Positions 1 to 9,089 of a DNA stretch of 64,000 nt are shown one piece after another. How positions within the stretch are numbered: position 1 is the stretch's first letter; the number at the start of each line of letters is the position of its first letter. The notes below the pieces were generated by a model, which saw only the letters and a program-made list of their open reading frames with translations, did not search any database and was not told the origin of the DNA. Both the position numbers and the translations under genes were made by a program. This stretch comes from Deinococcus sp. QL22 (GTDB taxonomy: Bacteria > Deinococcota > Deinococci > Deinococcales > Deinococcaceae). The stretch spans positions 434,001 through 498,000 of the forward strand of contig NZ_CP097149.1 in NCBI RefSeq assembly GCF_023370075.1, in the 5' to 3' direction.

Positions 1-743
1 GCGAGGGCCACGCTGCTTGCCACGATGCCCTTCATGCCCATGCCCGCTTCGGTGAGGCCGAGGTGCAGGGGGTAGTCGCAGAGCGCGGCCAACTGGCGGT
101 AGACCTGCCAGAGTTCAGGGGCGCTACTGACCTTGACCGAAATCAGAATTTTGTCGTGTGCGAGGCCCAGTTCTTCGGCATAGGCGGCACTCTCCAGCGC
201 CGAAACAACCATCGCGTCAATCATCACGTCGGTGGCGGTCTTGGGACTGCCTGCGAGGGCGTTCTGATCCATCAGGCGGGCCAACACCTGCTGATCCAGA
301 CTGCCCCAGTTCACCCCGATCCGCACGGGTTTATCGAACTCCTTGGCGACCTCGATCATGGTGGCAAAGTTGGCGTCGTGGTGCTGGCCCGCGCCCACAT
401 TGCCGGGGTTGATGCGGTATTTGGCGAGCAGCCGCGCCGTTTCGGGAAACTCGCGCAGCAAGATGTGGCCGTTGTAGTGGAAATCCCCGACGATGGGCAC
501 GTTGATGCCCACTTCTGCCAGACGCGCCACGATTTCGGGAATGGCGGCGGCGGCCTCACGGGTGTTCACAGTCACGCGCACCAGTTCGGAGCCTGCCCGC
601 ACCAACTGAGCAATCTGAATAGCGGTGCCCTCGGCGTCGGCGGTGTCGGTGTTGGTCATCGACTGCACCACCACCGGATGCTGGCTGCCCACAGGGACAT
701 GGCCCACCCAAGCGGTGACGGTTTGGCGGCGTGCAGGACTCAT
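1..743 (-). CDS. ispG: 4-hydroxy-3-methylbut-2-enyl diphosphate synthase (partial, C-terminus outside window)
   Basis: This enzyme makes HMBPP from MEcPP in the MEP isoprenoid pathway, which in Deinococcus supplies carotenoid and quinone precursors. The minus strand from the ATG at 743 reads 247 codons without a stop and runs off the left edge. Recognisable IspG/GcpE blocks are [13 protein letters not shown] near residue 25, LVRVTVN near 50, VGDFHYNGH near 80, and the INPGNVG segment near 100. The TIM-barrel domain is therefore present; the C-terminal 4Fe-4S domain with its cysteines lies outside. A TAAACT box sits exactly six bases before the ATG with no Shine-Dalgarno, so translation is probably leaderless. 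Confidence 0.93.
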   Translation of the reverse strand, partial: MSPARRQTVTAWVGHVPVGSQHPVVVQSMTNTDTADAEGTAIQIAQLVRAGSELVRVTVNTREAAAAIPEIVARLAEVGINVPIVGDFHYNGHILLREFPETARLLAKYRINPGNVGAGQHHDANFATMIEVAKEFDKPVRIGVNWGSLDQQVLARLMDQNALAGSPKTATDVMIDAMVVSALESAAYAEELGLAHDKILISVKVSSAPELWQVYRQLAALCDYPLHLGLTEAGMGMKGIVASSVAL

Positions 744-749
744 GGCTCT

Positions 750-755
750 AGTTTA
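750..755 (-). promoter_or_regulatory. Leaderless-type -10 box of ispG
   Basis: TAAACT followed by six bases and the ispG ATG. The spacing implies transcription starting at or next to the start codon. Only the -10 box is visible; no clear -35. Confidence 0.5.
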
Positions 756-887
756 CGCGGGAGGGGGCGGGACGATTGGGAAATGGTCGGGACGTGGGGA
801 GTGGAGCGTATAAAAAGCAAAAGCGGGAACGGCACTGATGCTCTTGCGCCCTTCCCACTCACTTCTGACCACTCACCACAAGCGCCC

Positions 888-2000
888 TTACTGCATCGGA
901 ACCTTGATGACTCCGTCCGTCACCAATTTCTGAATTTTGCCGAGGTCTTTTTCCATCTGAGGCGTGATCAGGGCGCGGTTGGTCTTTTCGATCACCAGTT
1001 CTATGCCGCCGTTTTGCAGGGCAAAGCCGCGTTCGCCGGGACGCCAGGGCCTGCCCGCTGCAATGTCACTCAGGATGGCGTACACGGCGTTGTCGGCCCG
1101 CTTGACCACGCTGGTCAGGGTGTGATTGAGGGTGGTGGCGTCGATGTCGGTATCGCCGTAGCGGTTCATATTGCTTTCGGTGCCGATAGCAAACACGGGC
1201 CGGGTGTCGCCCTTGCAGGTATCTTTGTAAGTGCCGCTGCGGGGCACAACCTTGAACACGTCGCTTTTGAAGGTCACGCCTTTGGGCAGGGTCTTGGCAT
1301 TCAGACATTCCACGGTGCCCGCCGCACTGACCACGCCCCGGCTGCTGCTTCCGGCGGCGGCCAGCACGATATCGGCTCCTTTGGCAAACAGCCCTTTGGC
1401 GAGGGTCGTGGCCCCGAAGGTATCGTTGGGCTTGGTCACGTTGGCCGTCAGCACGCTGCATTTGCCGCACACGAACTTCACGCCTGCGGTAAAGCCTGCG
1501 CGGTACTTGACGGTGACCGGATCGTTGCCCGCGCCGACCACGGCCACGATTTGGGTGCTGGTGGCTTTGCCCGCCAACGCGCCCGCCAGGAACCCGCCCT
1601 CATGCTCGCGGAAACGCAGGCCCGCCGTGTTCAGGCCGCTGGGTAGGCTGTCTACGCCAATGAATTTGACCTTAGGAAACTCTTTGGCGATCTTGGTCAG
1701 TGCACCCACGCTGATGCCGCCCACCGCGACCACCACCGTATTGGCTTTGGCCGCGTCCCGAATCTGAGTCAACGCATCGTCGGCATCCGCAACTGCGTTG
1801 GAGCCGAAGGCAATGCCGCTGTCGCGCACCACACGGTCTAGGCCGTCCGAGGCGCTCTGGTTGATGGCGTTGTCGGCCCGCCCCGCCGGATCGAACAGCA
1901 GCATGACGCTGGGCACGGCGGGGGCAGAGGCGGCAAGGCTGCCGCACAGAAGAAGGGAAAAACTCAGGACAGCACGGCGGCCAGAAGGCAATGTCTTCAT
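888..2000 (-). CDS. BMP-family ABC transporter substrate-binding protein (copy 1)
   Basis: This is a periplasmic/extracytoplasmic receptor of the basic membrane protein (Med/BmpA, PnrA-like) family, whose characterised members bind nucleosides. The 370-residue product has a signal peptide (basic MKTLPSGRRA, then a hydrophobic segment, Ala-rich cleavage region near 25). It keeps family blocks such as FDPAGRADNAINQSA near 36, GLRFREHEGGFLAGALAG near 125, DIVLAAAGSSSRGV near 205 and TLNHTLTSVVKRADNAVY near 292. AAAGGAG lies just before the ATG. It follows a paralogue by 152 bp in the same direction, so the pair looks like a tandem duplication. No permease or ATPase genes accompany it. A lipoprotein cysteine is not obvious. 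Confidence 0.85.
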   Translation of the reverse strand: MKTLPSGRRAVLSFSLLLCGSLAASAPAVPSVMLLFDPAGRADNAINQSASDGLDRVVRDSGIAFGSNAVADADDALTQIRDAAKANTVVVAVGGISVGALTKIAKEFPKVKFIGVDSLPSGLNTAGLRFREHEGGFLAGALAGKATSTQIVAVVGAGNDPVTVKYRAGFTAGVKFVCGKCSVLTANVTKPNDTFGATTLAKGLFAKGADIVLAAAGSSSRGVVSAAGTVECLNAKTLPKGVTFKSDVFKVVPRSGTYKDTCKGDTRPVFAIGTESNMNRYGDTDIDATTLNHTLTSVVKRADNAVYAILSDIAAGRPWRPGERGFALQNGGIELVIEKTNRALITPQMEKDLGKIQKLVTDGVIKVPMQ

Positions 2001-2152
2001 ACGCTCCTTTCGCTGGCATGCATGCGCCGACCCGAACGGTCAAAGCGTCACAGACGACAGAAGTGAGGGGTTTGGATTTTGAAGCGTGAATTGTGAAGCG
2101 AAATCTGTAGCTGTAGCCTAGCCGACCCGTTCGTGCGCCCGTCTTACTGACC

Positions 2153-3304
2153 TTACTGGGTCGGCACCTTAATCACTCCGTCTGTAATCAGCTGCTCCAC
2201 TTTCTTCAGGCTGGTCTCCAGAGCCGCCGGAATCAGGGCGCGGTTGGAAGCATCAATAGCCACGCTGACGCCGCCGTTGCTGAGGCCGAACGAGCGGTCG
2301 CCGCCGCGCCACGGACGGTCTTCGGCGTATTCCTTGATGATGGTATACACGGCATTGTCCACACGTTTCACCATGCTGGTCAGACCGTGATTCAGCGTGC
2401 CCGCCTTCTTGTCAAAGTCTCCCAGCGCGTTCTGGTTGGTGTCTACACCAATAAAAAACAGCGGGCGTGCGGCGGTGATGCACAGCTTTTTGTACGCCGC
2501 ACTCTTGGGAATGGCGGCAAACAGGTCACTTCTGAACTTCACGCCCGCAGGCAGATTGGCCGCCTTGATGCACGGCTGCGCCTTGATGAAATTCACCACG
2601 CCCTGACCGCTGCCTCCCGCTGCCGGGAAAATCACGTCCACGCCCTGTTTGGTCATGCTGGCCGCAATCACGGCGGCGGCTTTGGGGTCATTGAATCCGG
2701 CGCTGGTTTTGGACACGAAGGCTGTGACGACGCGGCAATTGGGGCAGGCGAATTTCACGCCCGCCGCGAAGCCTGCGCGGAACTTCTGGATCACGGGCAC
2801 ATCGACACCGCCCACAAACCCCACGATGCCGGTGCTGCTCTGCTTGCCTGCCAAAAAGCCCGCCAAAAAGCTCCCTTCCTGCTCGCGGAAGCGCAGGCCC
2901 ACGGCATTTTTGCCTTTGGGCAGGTCGTCCACCACGGCAAAACGGCTGTCCATAAACTCGGAGGCCGTGCGGGTAATCGCGTCGTTGTTGGCGTAGCCTA
3001 CGCCGATCACCAGTCCCGATCCGCCCCGAACCAACGGAGACACGCCCTGACCGATCTCGGTGGCCTTTTTAGGCTGCGAGGTTTTGATGGTCAGCCCGAG
3101 TTCTTTGGCCGCCCGCTGCGCTCCCTCGTAAGCCGCCTGGTTAAATCCACCGTCTTTGATGCCGCCCACGTCGAAGGCGAGGCCAATGATCCGGGCGGGC
3201 GCGGCCTGAGCCATACCAACCGCGGCCCCAGCCAGAGCAAGAGAGACGGCGCAACTGGTAAAGCGGCGAGCGGAGGCAATACGGGCGGTGGCAGTGCGTT
3301 TCAT
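2153..3304 (-). CDS. BMP-family ABC transporter substrate-binding protein (copy 2)
   Basis: Paralogue of the neighbouring receptor and of the one at 11.4 kb. The start chosen is the ATG at 3304, which gives 383 residues with a typical signal peptide (MKRTATARIASARRFTS, then a hydrophobic Ala-rich stretch). An upstream start at 3364 would only add an arginine-rich tail. Shared blocks are FDVGGIKDGGFNQAAYEG, GLRFREQEGSFLAGFLAGKQS, DVIFPAAGGSGQGVV, FFIGVDTNQN and TLNHGLTSMVKRVDNAVY. These are much closer to the 11.4-kb copy than to copy 1, which has diverged. By family it binds nucleosides or related small ligands; the ligand here is unknown. Confidence 0.85.
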   Translation of the reverse strand: MKRTATARIASARRFTSCAVSLALAGAAVGMAQAAPARIIGLAFDVGGIKDGGFNQAAYEGAQRAAKELGLTIKTSQPKKATEIGQGVSPLVRGGSGLVIGVGYANNDAITRTASEFMDSRFAVVDDLPKGKNAVGLRFREQEGSFLAGFLAGKQSSTGIVGFVGGVDVPVIQKFRAGFAAGVKFACPNCRVVTAFVSKTSAGFNDPKAAAVIAASMTKQGVDVIFPAAGGSGQGVVNFIKAQPCIKAANLPAGVKFRSDLFAAIPKSAAYKKLCITAARPLFFIGVDTNQNALGDFDKKAGTLNHGLTSMVKRVDNAVYTIIKEYAEDRPWRGGDRSFGLSNGGVSVAIDASNRALIPAALETSLKKVEQLITDGVIKVPTQ

Positions 3305-3529
3305 CGGCCCCATGCTGCCGCGCCTGCCCCTGCCTCTGCGTATGTTTTCTCGCTCCCAGCGCACCTCAACGTGAAAAAATCAGCAACTCACCCGCTGGGG
3401 GTAGTGGCTGACAGAGCGGGCAAAGAGGGCAACTCAGCCTGTCTGCTGTCCCCCTTGACCCCCGCACCCTTTTCGCCCAAACTGGAATCCATATAGTCTG
3501 AATTCACACAACCTACAGGCAACGCTTGC

Positions 3530-3589
3530 CGTCTGGCACGACCTTCTTCTGCACCGAGTTCCGACTGTGCAGGCAGGCCGTGCCAGACG
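3530..3589 (+). promoter_or_regulatory. Inverted repeat in leader of the GH13 gene (possible attenuator)
   Basis: CGTCTGGCACG (3530-3540) and CGTGCCAGACG (3579-3589) are perfect 11-bp arms. Between them CTGCAC and GTGCAG form a nested inner stem. The right arm is followed by TCTTTTAT, so on the plus strand this resembles an intrinsic terminator placed 68 bases before the GH13 start. No plus-strand gene lies upstream, so leader control is more likely than a gene end. Confidence 0.5.
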
Positions 3590-3657
3590 TCTTTTATATG
3601 TTCTCAATCCCTTTCTGGTTCACCCTATCTACTTCACCCTGTTTCGGAGGATTCCCC

Positions 3658-5490
3658 ATGACCCAGACCCCTGCTTTTGCTTCCATCCTGAGCGCCCAGC
3701 ACGACCACACGCCCGCCTATACCTCGCAGTTGGGGGCGGCGCGGGGCGAACGCGTGATCGTGCGAATGAGAACCAGCCTGCCCGTGACGGCGGTGCGCCT
3801 GCGTGTGGTACAGGTGGGCGAAATCGAGAGCTTTGCGGCGCGGGAAGTGGACGGACTGACTGGTGAGGGCCGCTGGTTCGAGGCCGAGCTTCCCGTGCAC
3901 AGTGACCGCGTGCGCTATGCATGGACGCTGGATCTGCCCGGCGACCACCTGAACCTGACCGCGCTGGGGCTGCACCACACCCGCCGGGGCTTCCGCAACT
4001 GGTTTCAGTATCTGGCCGGCCACAGCGCTCCCGAATGGGCCTGGCGCAGCGTGTTCTACCAGATCTTCCCTGACAGATTCCGCAACGGCGACCCTGCCAA
4101 CGATGTGCAAACTGGGGAATACATCTACGAGGGCCGCCCGGTGGAGCATGTGGAATGGAACACCCCAGTAGACGCGCACGGCGACATTCACGCGCATTAC
4201 GGCGGCGACCTGAACGGCGTGACGCAGGCTCTGCCGTACCTGACCGAATTGGGCATCAACGCTCTGTGGCTCACGCCCATTTTCGTGTCGCCCTCCAACC
4301 ACCGTTACGACATCACCGATTACCGCCGGGTAGACCCCCATTTGGGCGGCGAGGCAGCGTGGGATGAACTGGCGCAGGCCACCGAAGCCGCAGGTGTGAA
4401 GCTGGTGCTGGACGGCGTGTTTAACCATATGGGCAATGAGAATGCACTGTTTCAGGCGGCGCTGCAGGATGAAGCGGCCCCCGAACGCGGCCTGTTTACG
4501 TGGCGCGACACTCCTGGCAAGCCCCCGTATCACGCCTTTTTTGATGTGCCGACCCTACCCAAAATTGACTACCGCAATGAACTGGCCGTGCAGGAATTCC
4601 TGAGCGGTGAAGAAAGTGTGGTACGCCACTGGTTGCGGCGCGGGGCGGCGGGCTGGCGGTTGGACGTGGCCCATATGATCGGCACAGGCGGCACCGACGA
4701 GGACAACTTGCCTCTGCACCGCGCCCTGAAATCGGCGGCTCGGCAGGAAAAGGCTGACGCCTTCATTTTCGGTGAGCGCTTTTTTGACCCCGAACACGCG
4801 CTGGACGGTCAGGGCGAGGACAGCGCCATGAACTATCACGGCTTCGGCCTGCCCGTGATGCAGTGGCTAAGTGGGGCCACCTACTTTTCGGAACCCAGTC
4901 AGTTGGCGGGGCCGGAAGTGGCCGAAATCCTCTGGGATGCCTACCACGCGCTGCCGCCGCAGGTGGGCCTGAGCATGGTGAACCTGCTGGAATCGCACGA
5001 TATCGGGCGGGCCATGTACCGGGTAGGCAATGACCGCACGCGCTTTCTGGCCGCCTTTACGCTGCTGATGGGTTACGCGGGCGTGCCCTGCACCTACTAC
5101 GGCTCAGAAGTGGGCGTGACCCAGAGCCGCGCCGGAAACATGCCGTGGTGCCGCGAGCCGATGCCCTGGGACGAGGCCGATTGGGACACCGATTTACGCG
5201 CCAAAGTGAAGGCCCTGATTCATGTTCGCCGCAATACCCACGCCCTGCAAGAAGGCAATCTACGGTTTCTGCACGCCGAGGCCGATGCCATCGCCTATTT
5301 GCGCGAATACACCCACGCCGATGGCCGCACCGAACGCGCCACCGTAATTGCCAGCCGCCGCACCGAATCACATCAGGTCACGCTAAAGCTACCTGCCGGA
5401 GAATGGCGGGACGCGCTGACGGGCGAGGTGCTGCAGGGGGGAGAAATGACGCTGAATGCGGTGAGCGGGCGGTTGCTGCTTCAGGGCTGA
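3658..5490 (+). CDS. GH13 alpha-amylase-family glycosidase (neopullulanase / maltodextrin glucosidase type)
   Basis: Predicted to hydrolyse alpha-glucosidic bonds in maltodextrins, pullulan or cyclodextrins. From the ATG at 3658 (GGAGG seven bases upstream) the protein is 610 residues with no signal peptide, so it is probably cytoplasmic. Residues 1-120 form a beta-rich N-domain like that of neopullulanases. The (beta/alpha)8 barrel follows, with region I DGVFNH at 252-257, nucleophile Asp336 in WRLDVAHM, acid/base Glu373 in FGERFF, and the region IV His-Asp pair at 447-448 in LLESHD. FYQIFPDRF near 133 is typical of the group. The last 10 bases overlap the convergent P-loop gene. Upstream is a nested inverted repeat that may regulate it. 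Confidence 0.9.
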   Translation: MTQTPAFASILSAQHDHTPAYTSQLGAARGERVIVRMRTSLPVTAVRLRVVQVGEIESFAAREVDGLTGEGRWFEAELPVHSDRVRYAWTLDLPGDHLNLTALGLHHTRRGFRNWFQYLAGHSAPEWAWRSVFYQIFPDRFRNGDPANDVQTGEYIYEGRPVEHVEWNTPVDAHGDIHAHYGGDLNGVTQALPYLTELGINALWLTPIFVSPSNHRYDITDYRRVDPHLGGEAAWDELAQATEAAGVKLVLDGVFNHMGNENALFQAALQDEAAPERGLFTWRDTPGKPPYHAFFDVPTLPKIDYRNELAVQEFLSGEESVVRHWLRRGAAGWRLDVAHMIGTGGTDEDNLPLHRALKSAARQEKADAFIFGERFFDPEHALDGQGEDSAMNYHGFGLPVMQWLSGATYFSEPSQLAGPEVAEILWDAYHALPPQVGLSMVNLLESHDIGRAMYRVGNDRTRFLAAFTLLMGYAGVPCTYYGSEVGVTQSRAGNMPWCREPMPWDEADWDTDLRAKVKALIHVRRNTHALQEGNLRFLHAEADAIAYLREYTHADGRTERATVIASRRTESHQVTLKLPAGEWRDALTGEVLQGGEMTLNAVSGRLLLQG

Positions 5491-6014
5491 GGATTGGCTG
5501 AATCCAAAGACCGCACCCAGGCCTCAGCCGCTCCCGGCGAACGCAACCGAATGACCCTCAGATGCGGAAACTGGGAGATCTGCTGGGGCGTTTCGCGCTG
5601 ACGTTTCCAGTGCGTACGGAAGAACCACGGCAGGACACTTTCCCGCGAAAACTGCCCACGCAGACTTTCGCGGTTGCCGTTCCAGAGTTCCTGCTGTGAC
5701 ACGACTCGCCGCACGGTTCGCGTCAGCAAGCGCCAGAACACTACCTGCCCCGAATAATCCAACCACACCAGAGTATCGGCTCGCGCCCAGCCAATGTCCC
5801 GCGCCTTGCTGTAGTTGCCGTCCATGACCCAGGCACTCTGGGCCGTAAATGCGGCGACCTCTGCCCGGAACTGCTGTGTGAGCGCGGCCTGCCAGTTGGG
5901 TTGATGGTTCCAGACATCCTGCTCGCCGTGTGGCAGGCCCAGACGCCCGGCGATGGCCCGCGCCAACGTGGTTTTGCCACTGCCTGTAGTTCCGATGACC
6001 AAGATGCGCTCCAT
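5481..6014 (-). CDS. P-loop NTPase, adenylate-kinase-like (FlaR/topology-modulation family)
   Basis: A 177-residue protein starting with MERILVIGTTGSGKTTLAR, a textbook Walker A at residues 8-16. The region HGEQDVWNHQPNW (30-42) followed by WVMDGNYSKARD (62-73) is the signature of the small adenylate-kinase-like proteins annotated as DNA topology modulation protein or AAA_17 kinases. The physiological substrate is not known for the family. It runs convergent to the GH13 gene and overlaps its end by 10 bp. No clear ribosome-binding site precedes the ATG. Confidence 0.8.
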   Translation of the reverse strand: MERILVIGTTGSGKTTLARAIAGRLGLPHGEQDVWNHQPNWQAALTQQFRAEVAAFTAQSAWVMDGNYSKARDIGWARADTLVWLDYSGQVVFWRLLTRTVRRVVSQQELWNGNRESLRGQFSRESVLPWFFRTHWKRQRETPQQISQFPHLRVIRLRSPGAAEAWVRSLDSANPQP

Positions 6015-6137
6015 CGAGAAAGAAGAGCATGGGCGGGCGCAGGGGGATATAGGCCGATTGACGGAGCGGACGAAAAAGGATTCGCTCTACACCGTCAACG
6101 CTCCGCCAGTTCTTGGCCCAGATTCCGCCGCCTGAGC

Positions 6138-6143
6138 TACACT
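6138..6143 (+). promoter_or_regulatory. -10 box before the 6152 ORF
   Basis: TACACT eight bases before the ATG, with TTGGCC 19 bases further upstream (6113-6118) as a weak -35. Consistent with a leaderless or nearly leaderless transcript. Confidence 0.4.
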
Positions 6144-6151
6144 TGTGCCAC

Positions 6152-6532
6152 ATGGCACATGCAACTGACGGGCAACTGTACTCCGCTTGGATAGACCTGC
6201 TGGGCTGGCTCGATGCCGAGGCCTCTGCGCGTGGCCTGACCTTCACCAAAATTGCCGATTTTCCCGATTACATCTACCGGATGGAACGCCCCTACGACCT
6301 GCCCACTACCGTGATGAGCGTCAGTGTGGGCACGGGCGGGCAACCGCTGTTGGTGGCCGCCGTCAGCCCGCGTCATGTGGATCTCAAAGGAATCAGCCTG
6401 CGCCTGATGGGCGGCAGCAAACACTGGCATCTGCACGCAGGGCCGGAAGGCGGCCTCTGGGAAGGCAAACGCGCCTTTACGCGGGAGCGGTTAGGCCTGT
6501 TACTGACGGGAGCGGTGCAGGGCGTAGCGTAG
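6152..6532 (+). CDS. Conserved hypothetical protein, 126 aa
   Basis: Unrecognised small soluble protein. The ATG at 6152 is preferred to one 39 bases upstream because a TACACT box lies just before it and the upstream codons sit in the promoter. The sequence has a two-layer alpha/beta look: an N-terminal helix (YSAWIDLLGWLDAEASARG), then alternating strands (TTVMSVSVGT, PLLVAAVSP) and a C-terminal helix. There are no catalytic motifs and no signal peptide. It is followed by a hairpin shared with the convergent PAP2-like gene. Confidence 0.6.
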   Translation: MAHATDGQLYSAWIDLLGWLDAEASARGLTFTKIADFPDYIYRMERPYDLPTTVMSVSVGTGGQPLLVAAVSPRHVDLKGISLRLMGGSKHWHLHAGPEGGLWEGKRAFTRERLGLLLTGAVQGVA

Positions 6533-6560
6533 AAAGCTATCGATGAGGAGCAGGGAGTGA

Positions 6561-6605
6561 GAAGGGCAAAAACCCGGTTGAATTCCGGTGGTTTTTGCCC
6601 CTTCT
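6561..6605. terminator. Bidirectional hairpin terminator
   Basis: GAAGGGCAAAAACC and GGTTTTTGCCCCTTC are complementary apart from one bulged base, with a 15-base loop. It lies between two convergent genes (6152 plus, 6623 minus). The A-tract and T-tract inside the stem suit termination in both directions. Confidence 0.7.
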
Positions 6606-6622
6606 TCTGTCCGCCGACGGTT

Positions 6623-7081
6623 CTAGAACACCGTAAATGCCAGAAATCCCGCCCCTACGCCCAGTAGCGTGCCGATTCCAACTTCTAAATAGGTGTGGCC
6701 CAGCAACACCCGCAGTGGCAAGGGCGCAAAGCCTTCGCGCACCACGGCCCGCAGTTCATCGACCAGTTCGTTGAGAAGGCGGGCCTGCATACCGCTGCTG
6801 TGGCGGACTCCGGTGGCGTCGTACATCACGATCAGGGCAAAGACGGCACTGGCCGCAAACAGGGGGCTGCCCACACCCTGGGTCAGGCCGATGCCCGTGG
6901 TCAGCGCCGCCACCATGGCCGAGTGACTGCTGGGCATGCCGCCCGTTTCCATGAAGGCAGCGGGCCGCCAGCGCCGCTCGATCATCAGAATGAGCAGCAC
7001 TTTGAGAACCTGTGCGCCCGTAGAGGCCAGCACAGCCGTCAGCAACCAGCGGTTTCCGAGAAGTTCAGCGAACGTATTCAC
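6623..7081 (-). CDS. Divergent PAP2 family membrane protein (DUF212)
   Basis: A 152-residue integral membrane protein with about four hydrophobic segments (near 13-33, 55-72, 75-90, 130-150). The family marker GGMPSSHSAMVAAL (46-59) and YDATGVRHSSGMQA (87-100) match the divergent PAP2/acid phosphatase-vanadium haloperoxidase-related family. Its members keep the SSH motif, and no physiological substrate is firmly established. The start is a GTG at 7081. A TACACT box lies nine bases upstream and no Shine-Dalgarno is seen. Confidence 0.88.
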   Translation of the reverse strand: MNTFAELLGNRWLLTAVLASTGAQVLKVLLILMIERRWRPAAFMETGGMPSSHSAMVAALTTGIGLTQGVGSPLFAASAVFALIVMYDATGVRHSSGMQARLLNELVDELRAVVREGFAPLPLRVLLGHTYLEVGIGTLLGVGAGFLAFTVF

Positions 7082-7152
7082 GCGGAGTTCAGTGTAGCGG
7101 TAGAAAAGAATTGCACTCAGTTCCAGTTTGCACAGGATTTATCGGCCCCAGC

Positions 7153-8034
7153 CTAGGCGCGTGCAGCACGCTGCATTTCTGCAGCAGTGACTGTATTTGC
7201 CAGCAGTTGCGCGATGGTCAGTGGCCCGACGCCGCCCGGCACCGGGGTCAATGCACCCGCCACCGCCGCCACGTCAGGATGCACATCCCCCGTCAAATGG
7301 CCCTTGCCTTCTGCATTCACCACTCGGTTGATGCCCACATCCACGACGGTAGCTCCGGGCTTCACCATGTCGGGCGTGATCAGGTGGGCGCGGCCCACAG
7401 CGGCAAACAGCAGATCGGCTTCACGGGTCACTGCGCCCAGATCGGGGGTGCGGCTGTGGGCAATAGTGACGGTGGCGTGGGCATTCAGGAGCATGGCCGC
7501 CAAAGGTCGCCCGACGATGTGGCTGCGGCCCACGATCACGGCCCGCGCCCCAGCCACAGGAATGCTGTAGTGGCCCAGCATGTACATGATCCCGGCAGGC
7601 GTGCAGGGGGCCAGCACGGGGCGACCTGCCCACAGCTCGCCCACATTCACCGGATGAAACCCGTCCACATCCTTGCGCGGGTCTATGGCGTGCAGCACGG
7701 CCTGTTCGGAGACATGGGCGGGCAAGGGCAACTGCACCAGAATACCGTTGACATCAGGATCGGCGTTCAGGCGGGCCACCAGCCCCAGCAAGTCGGCCTG
7801 CGAGGTGGTTTCGGGCAGCGCATAGACCGTGCTCTGCAGGCCGACTTCCCGCGCCTTACGGTCTTTGCCACGCACATAGCTGACGCTGGCGGGGTCTTCT
7901 CCCAGCCGCACGATAGACAGATGTGGGGGCGAGTCCAGCCGTGCAGCACGGGCTGCCGTCTCAGCCAGCAATGCGGCGGCAGCGGGCGGCCCCGGCAACG
8001 GGCGAGCGGAGGAGACGGGAGAGCCGTCGATCAC
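7153..8034 (-). CDS. folD: Bifunctional methylenetetrahydrofolate dehydrogenase/cyclohydrolase
   Basis: FolD interconverts 5,10-methylene-THF and 10-formyl-THF in cytosolic one-carbon metabolism. The 293-residue product has the catalytic region [14 protein letters not shown] near 60 (Tyr and Lys of the YxxxK motif), VQLPLPAHV near 97, the cyclohydrolase-site [11 protein letters not shown] near 121, PCTPAGI near 143 and the NADP-binding [14 protein letters not shown] near 165. The start is GTG, overlapping the nusB stop by four bases (GTGA), so translation is coupled. It is the last gene of an Asp23-nusB-folD operon. Confidence 0.96.
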   Translation of the reverse strand: MIDGSPVSSARPLPGPPAAAALLAETAARAARLDSPPHLSIVRLGEDPASVSYVRGKDRKAREVGLQSTVYALPETTSQADLLGLVARLNADPDVNGILVQLPLPAHVSEQAVLHAIDPRKDVDGFHPVNVGELWAGRPVLAPCTPAGIMYMLGHYSIPVAGARAVIVGRSHIVGRPLAAMLLNAHATVTIAHSRTPDLGAVTREADLLFAAVGRAHLITPDMVKPGATVVDVGINRVVNAEGKGHLTGDVHPDVAAVAGALTPVPGGVGPLTIAQLLANTVTAAEMQRAARA

Positions 8035-8543
8035 TCGTCGGCCTCGGCTTCCGTGCCGCCTTCCACACTGGGCACAGCAGGCGCGGTTTGCAGGGTGCGG
8101 CTCAGGCCCGCCAGCACGCCGTTGACGAACCTTCCCGAATCGTCGCCGCCAAATTTACGGGCAATCCGCACAGCACTCTCAATGACTGGCGGGTGTGCCG
8201 TGCCCGTGTACATCATCTCGAAGGTTGCCAGGCGCAGCACGTTCAGATCGGTTTGCGCCATCTGATCGAAGCTCCAGCCGCGAATGGTCTGGCGCAGGGT
8301 CTGGTCTATCGAATCCCGGTGCGTGACCAAGCCGTCTACCAGTTCGCGGGCAAAGGTCACGGCGTCGGGGGCCAGTTGCGGAAACGTATCGTCGCCCTCG
8401 CGCATGTCGCCCTCTGCCCGGACAAACACGTCGTTCAGGGGCAAGTCGCCCCGATCCGCCTGAAACAGCGTCCTGAAAGCAAATTCGCGAGCGGCGCGGC
8501 GGGTGCCGACGGGTTGGTTGGCCTTCTCACGGCGGCGGGTCAA
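8031..8543 (-). CDS. nusB: Transcription antitermination protein NusB
   Basis: NusB pairs with NusE (S10) on boxA RNA to form the rRNA antitermination complex. The 170-residue all-helical protein opens with [19 protein letters not shown] (residues 15-33), the standard NusB helix 1. It also has [16 protein letters not shown] near 68 and the family block [16 protein letters not shown] near 97 followed by [27 protein letters not shown]. The start appears to be TTG at 8543, overlapping the Asp23 stop (TTGA). The C-terminal acidic tail is longer than usual. Confidence 0.95.
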   Translation of the reverse strand: MTRRREKANQPVGTRRAAREFAFRTLFQADRGDLPLNDVFVRAEGDMREGDDTFPQLAPDAVTFARELVDGLVTHRDSIDQTLRQTIRGWSFDQMAQTDLNVLRLATFEMMYTGTAHPPVIESAVRIARKFGGDDSGRFVNGVLAGLSRTLQTAPAVPSVEGGTEAEADE

Positions 8544-8902
8544 GCGTGGCCGCCTTTGGGCAAAGTAACGTCCAGCACGGTCACGTTCACAGCTTTGACT
8601 TTCAGGCCCGTCATCAGTTCTACATTCTCGGAGACAGCCCGCTGGGCCTGCGCAGCCAGTCCGGTCAGGTTGCGGCCAAATTCGATATTCAGGCCCACGT
8701 CCACTGTCACGGCCTGCCCTTCGCGGGTCACTTTCAGGGCGCGGGGGCGACGCGGGTTGCCCTGATTCCGGAGCACTTCGCCCACGTTCAGCGAGGCGTG
8801 GGCGACTTCTATGCCCTCTATGCCTTCCAGCGTGGCCTGCGCGATATCGGTCAGGACGTTGCGGCTAATTTCGACTTCGGGTTGGGGGGTGTTGTTCGCC
8901 AT
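8540..8902 (-). CDS. Asp23/Gls24 family envelope stress response protein
   Basis: A 120-residue Asp23/Gls24-family protein, often encoded next to nusB and thought to act at the membrane or envelope. The start at ATG 8902 is supported by GGAGG about eight bases upstream; a longer reading frame to 9196 has unlikely composition. Family features are the [20 protein letters not shown] start, the [13 protein letters not shown] strand-turn, and the [23 protein letters not shown]-terminal helix-strand. A TACACT box (minus strand, near 8950) may be the operon promoter. It is the first gene of the coupled Asp23-nusB-folD unit. Confidence 0.9.
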   Translation of the reverse strand: MANNTPQPEVEISRNVLTDIAQATLEGIEGIEVAHASLNVGEVLRNQGNPRRPRALKVTREGQAVTVDVGLNIEFGRNLTGLAAQAQRAVSENVELMTGLKVKAVNVTVLDVTLPKGGHA

Positions 8903-9089
8903 GCTTGATGCCTCCACACGGCCCGCGTAGAACTGGGCCGCCAATAGGCACAGTGTAACGGTGGAGAAAGACCGGGAGTGGAGTGTGAAGCGGACAAAGG
9001 GAGAAATGAGGGCCTGACAAAGCGCAATGGCTTGCTCCGGGCACCGCCGAACAGCAACAGCAGGGGGCGTTTGAGGATGCCCACCGCCT

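Noticed and set aside
63..1646. 527-codon open frame on the plus strand
   Set aside because: Antisense to ispG and the first BMP gene; GC-rich coding sequence leaves long shadow frames, and the residues are His/Gly/Gln-rich without domains.
2387..3496. 369-codon plus-strand frame
   Set aside because: Shadow of the second BMP gene, with the same His/Arg/Gly-rich composition.
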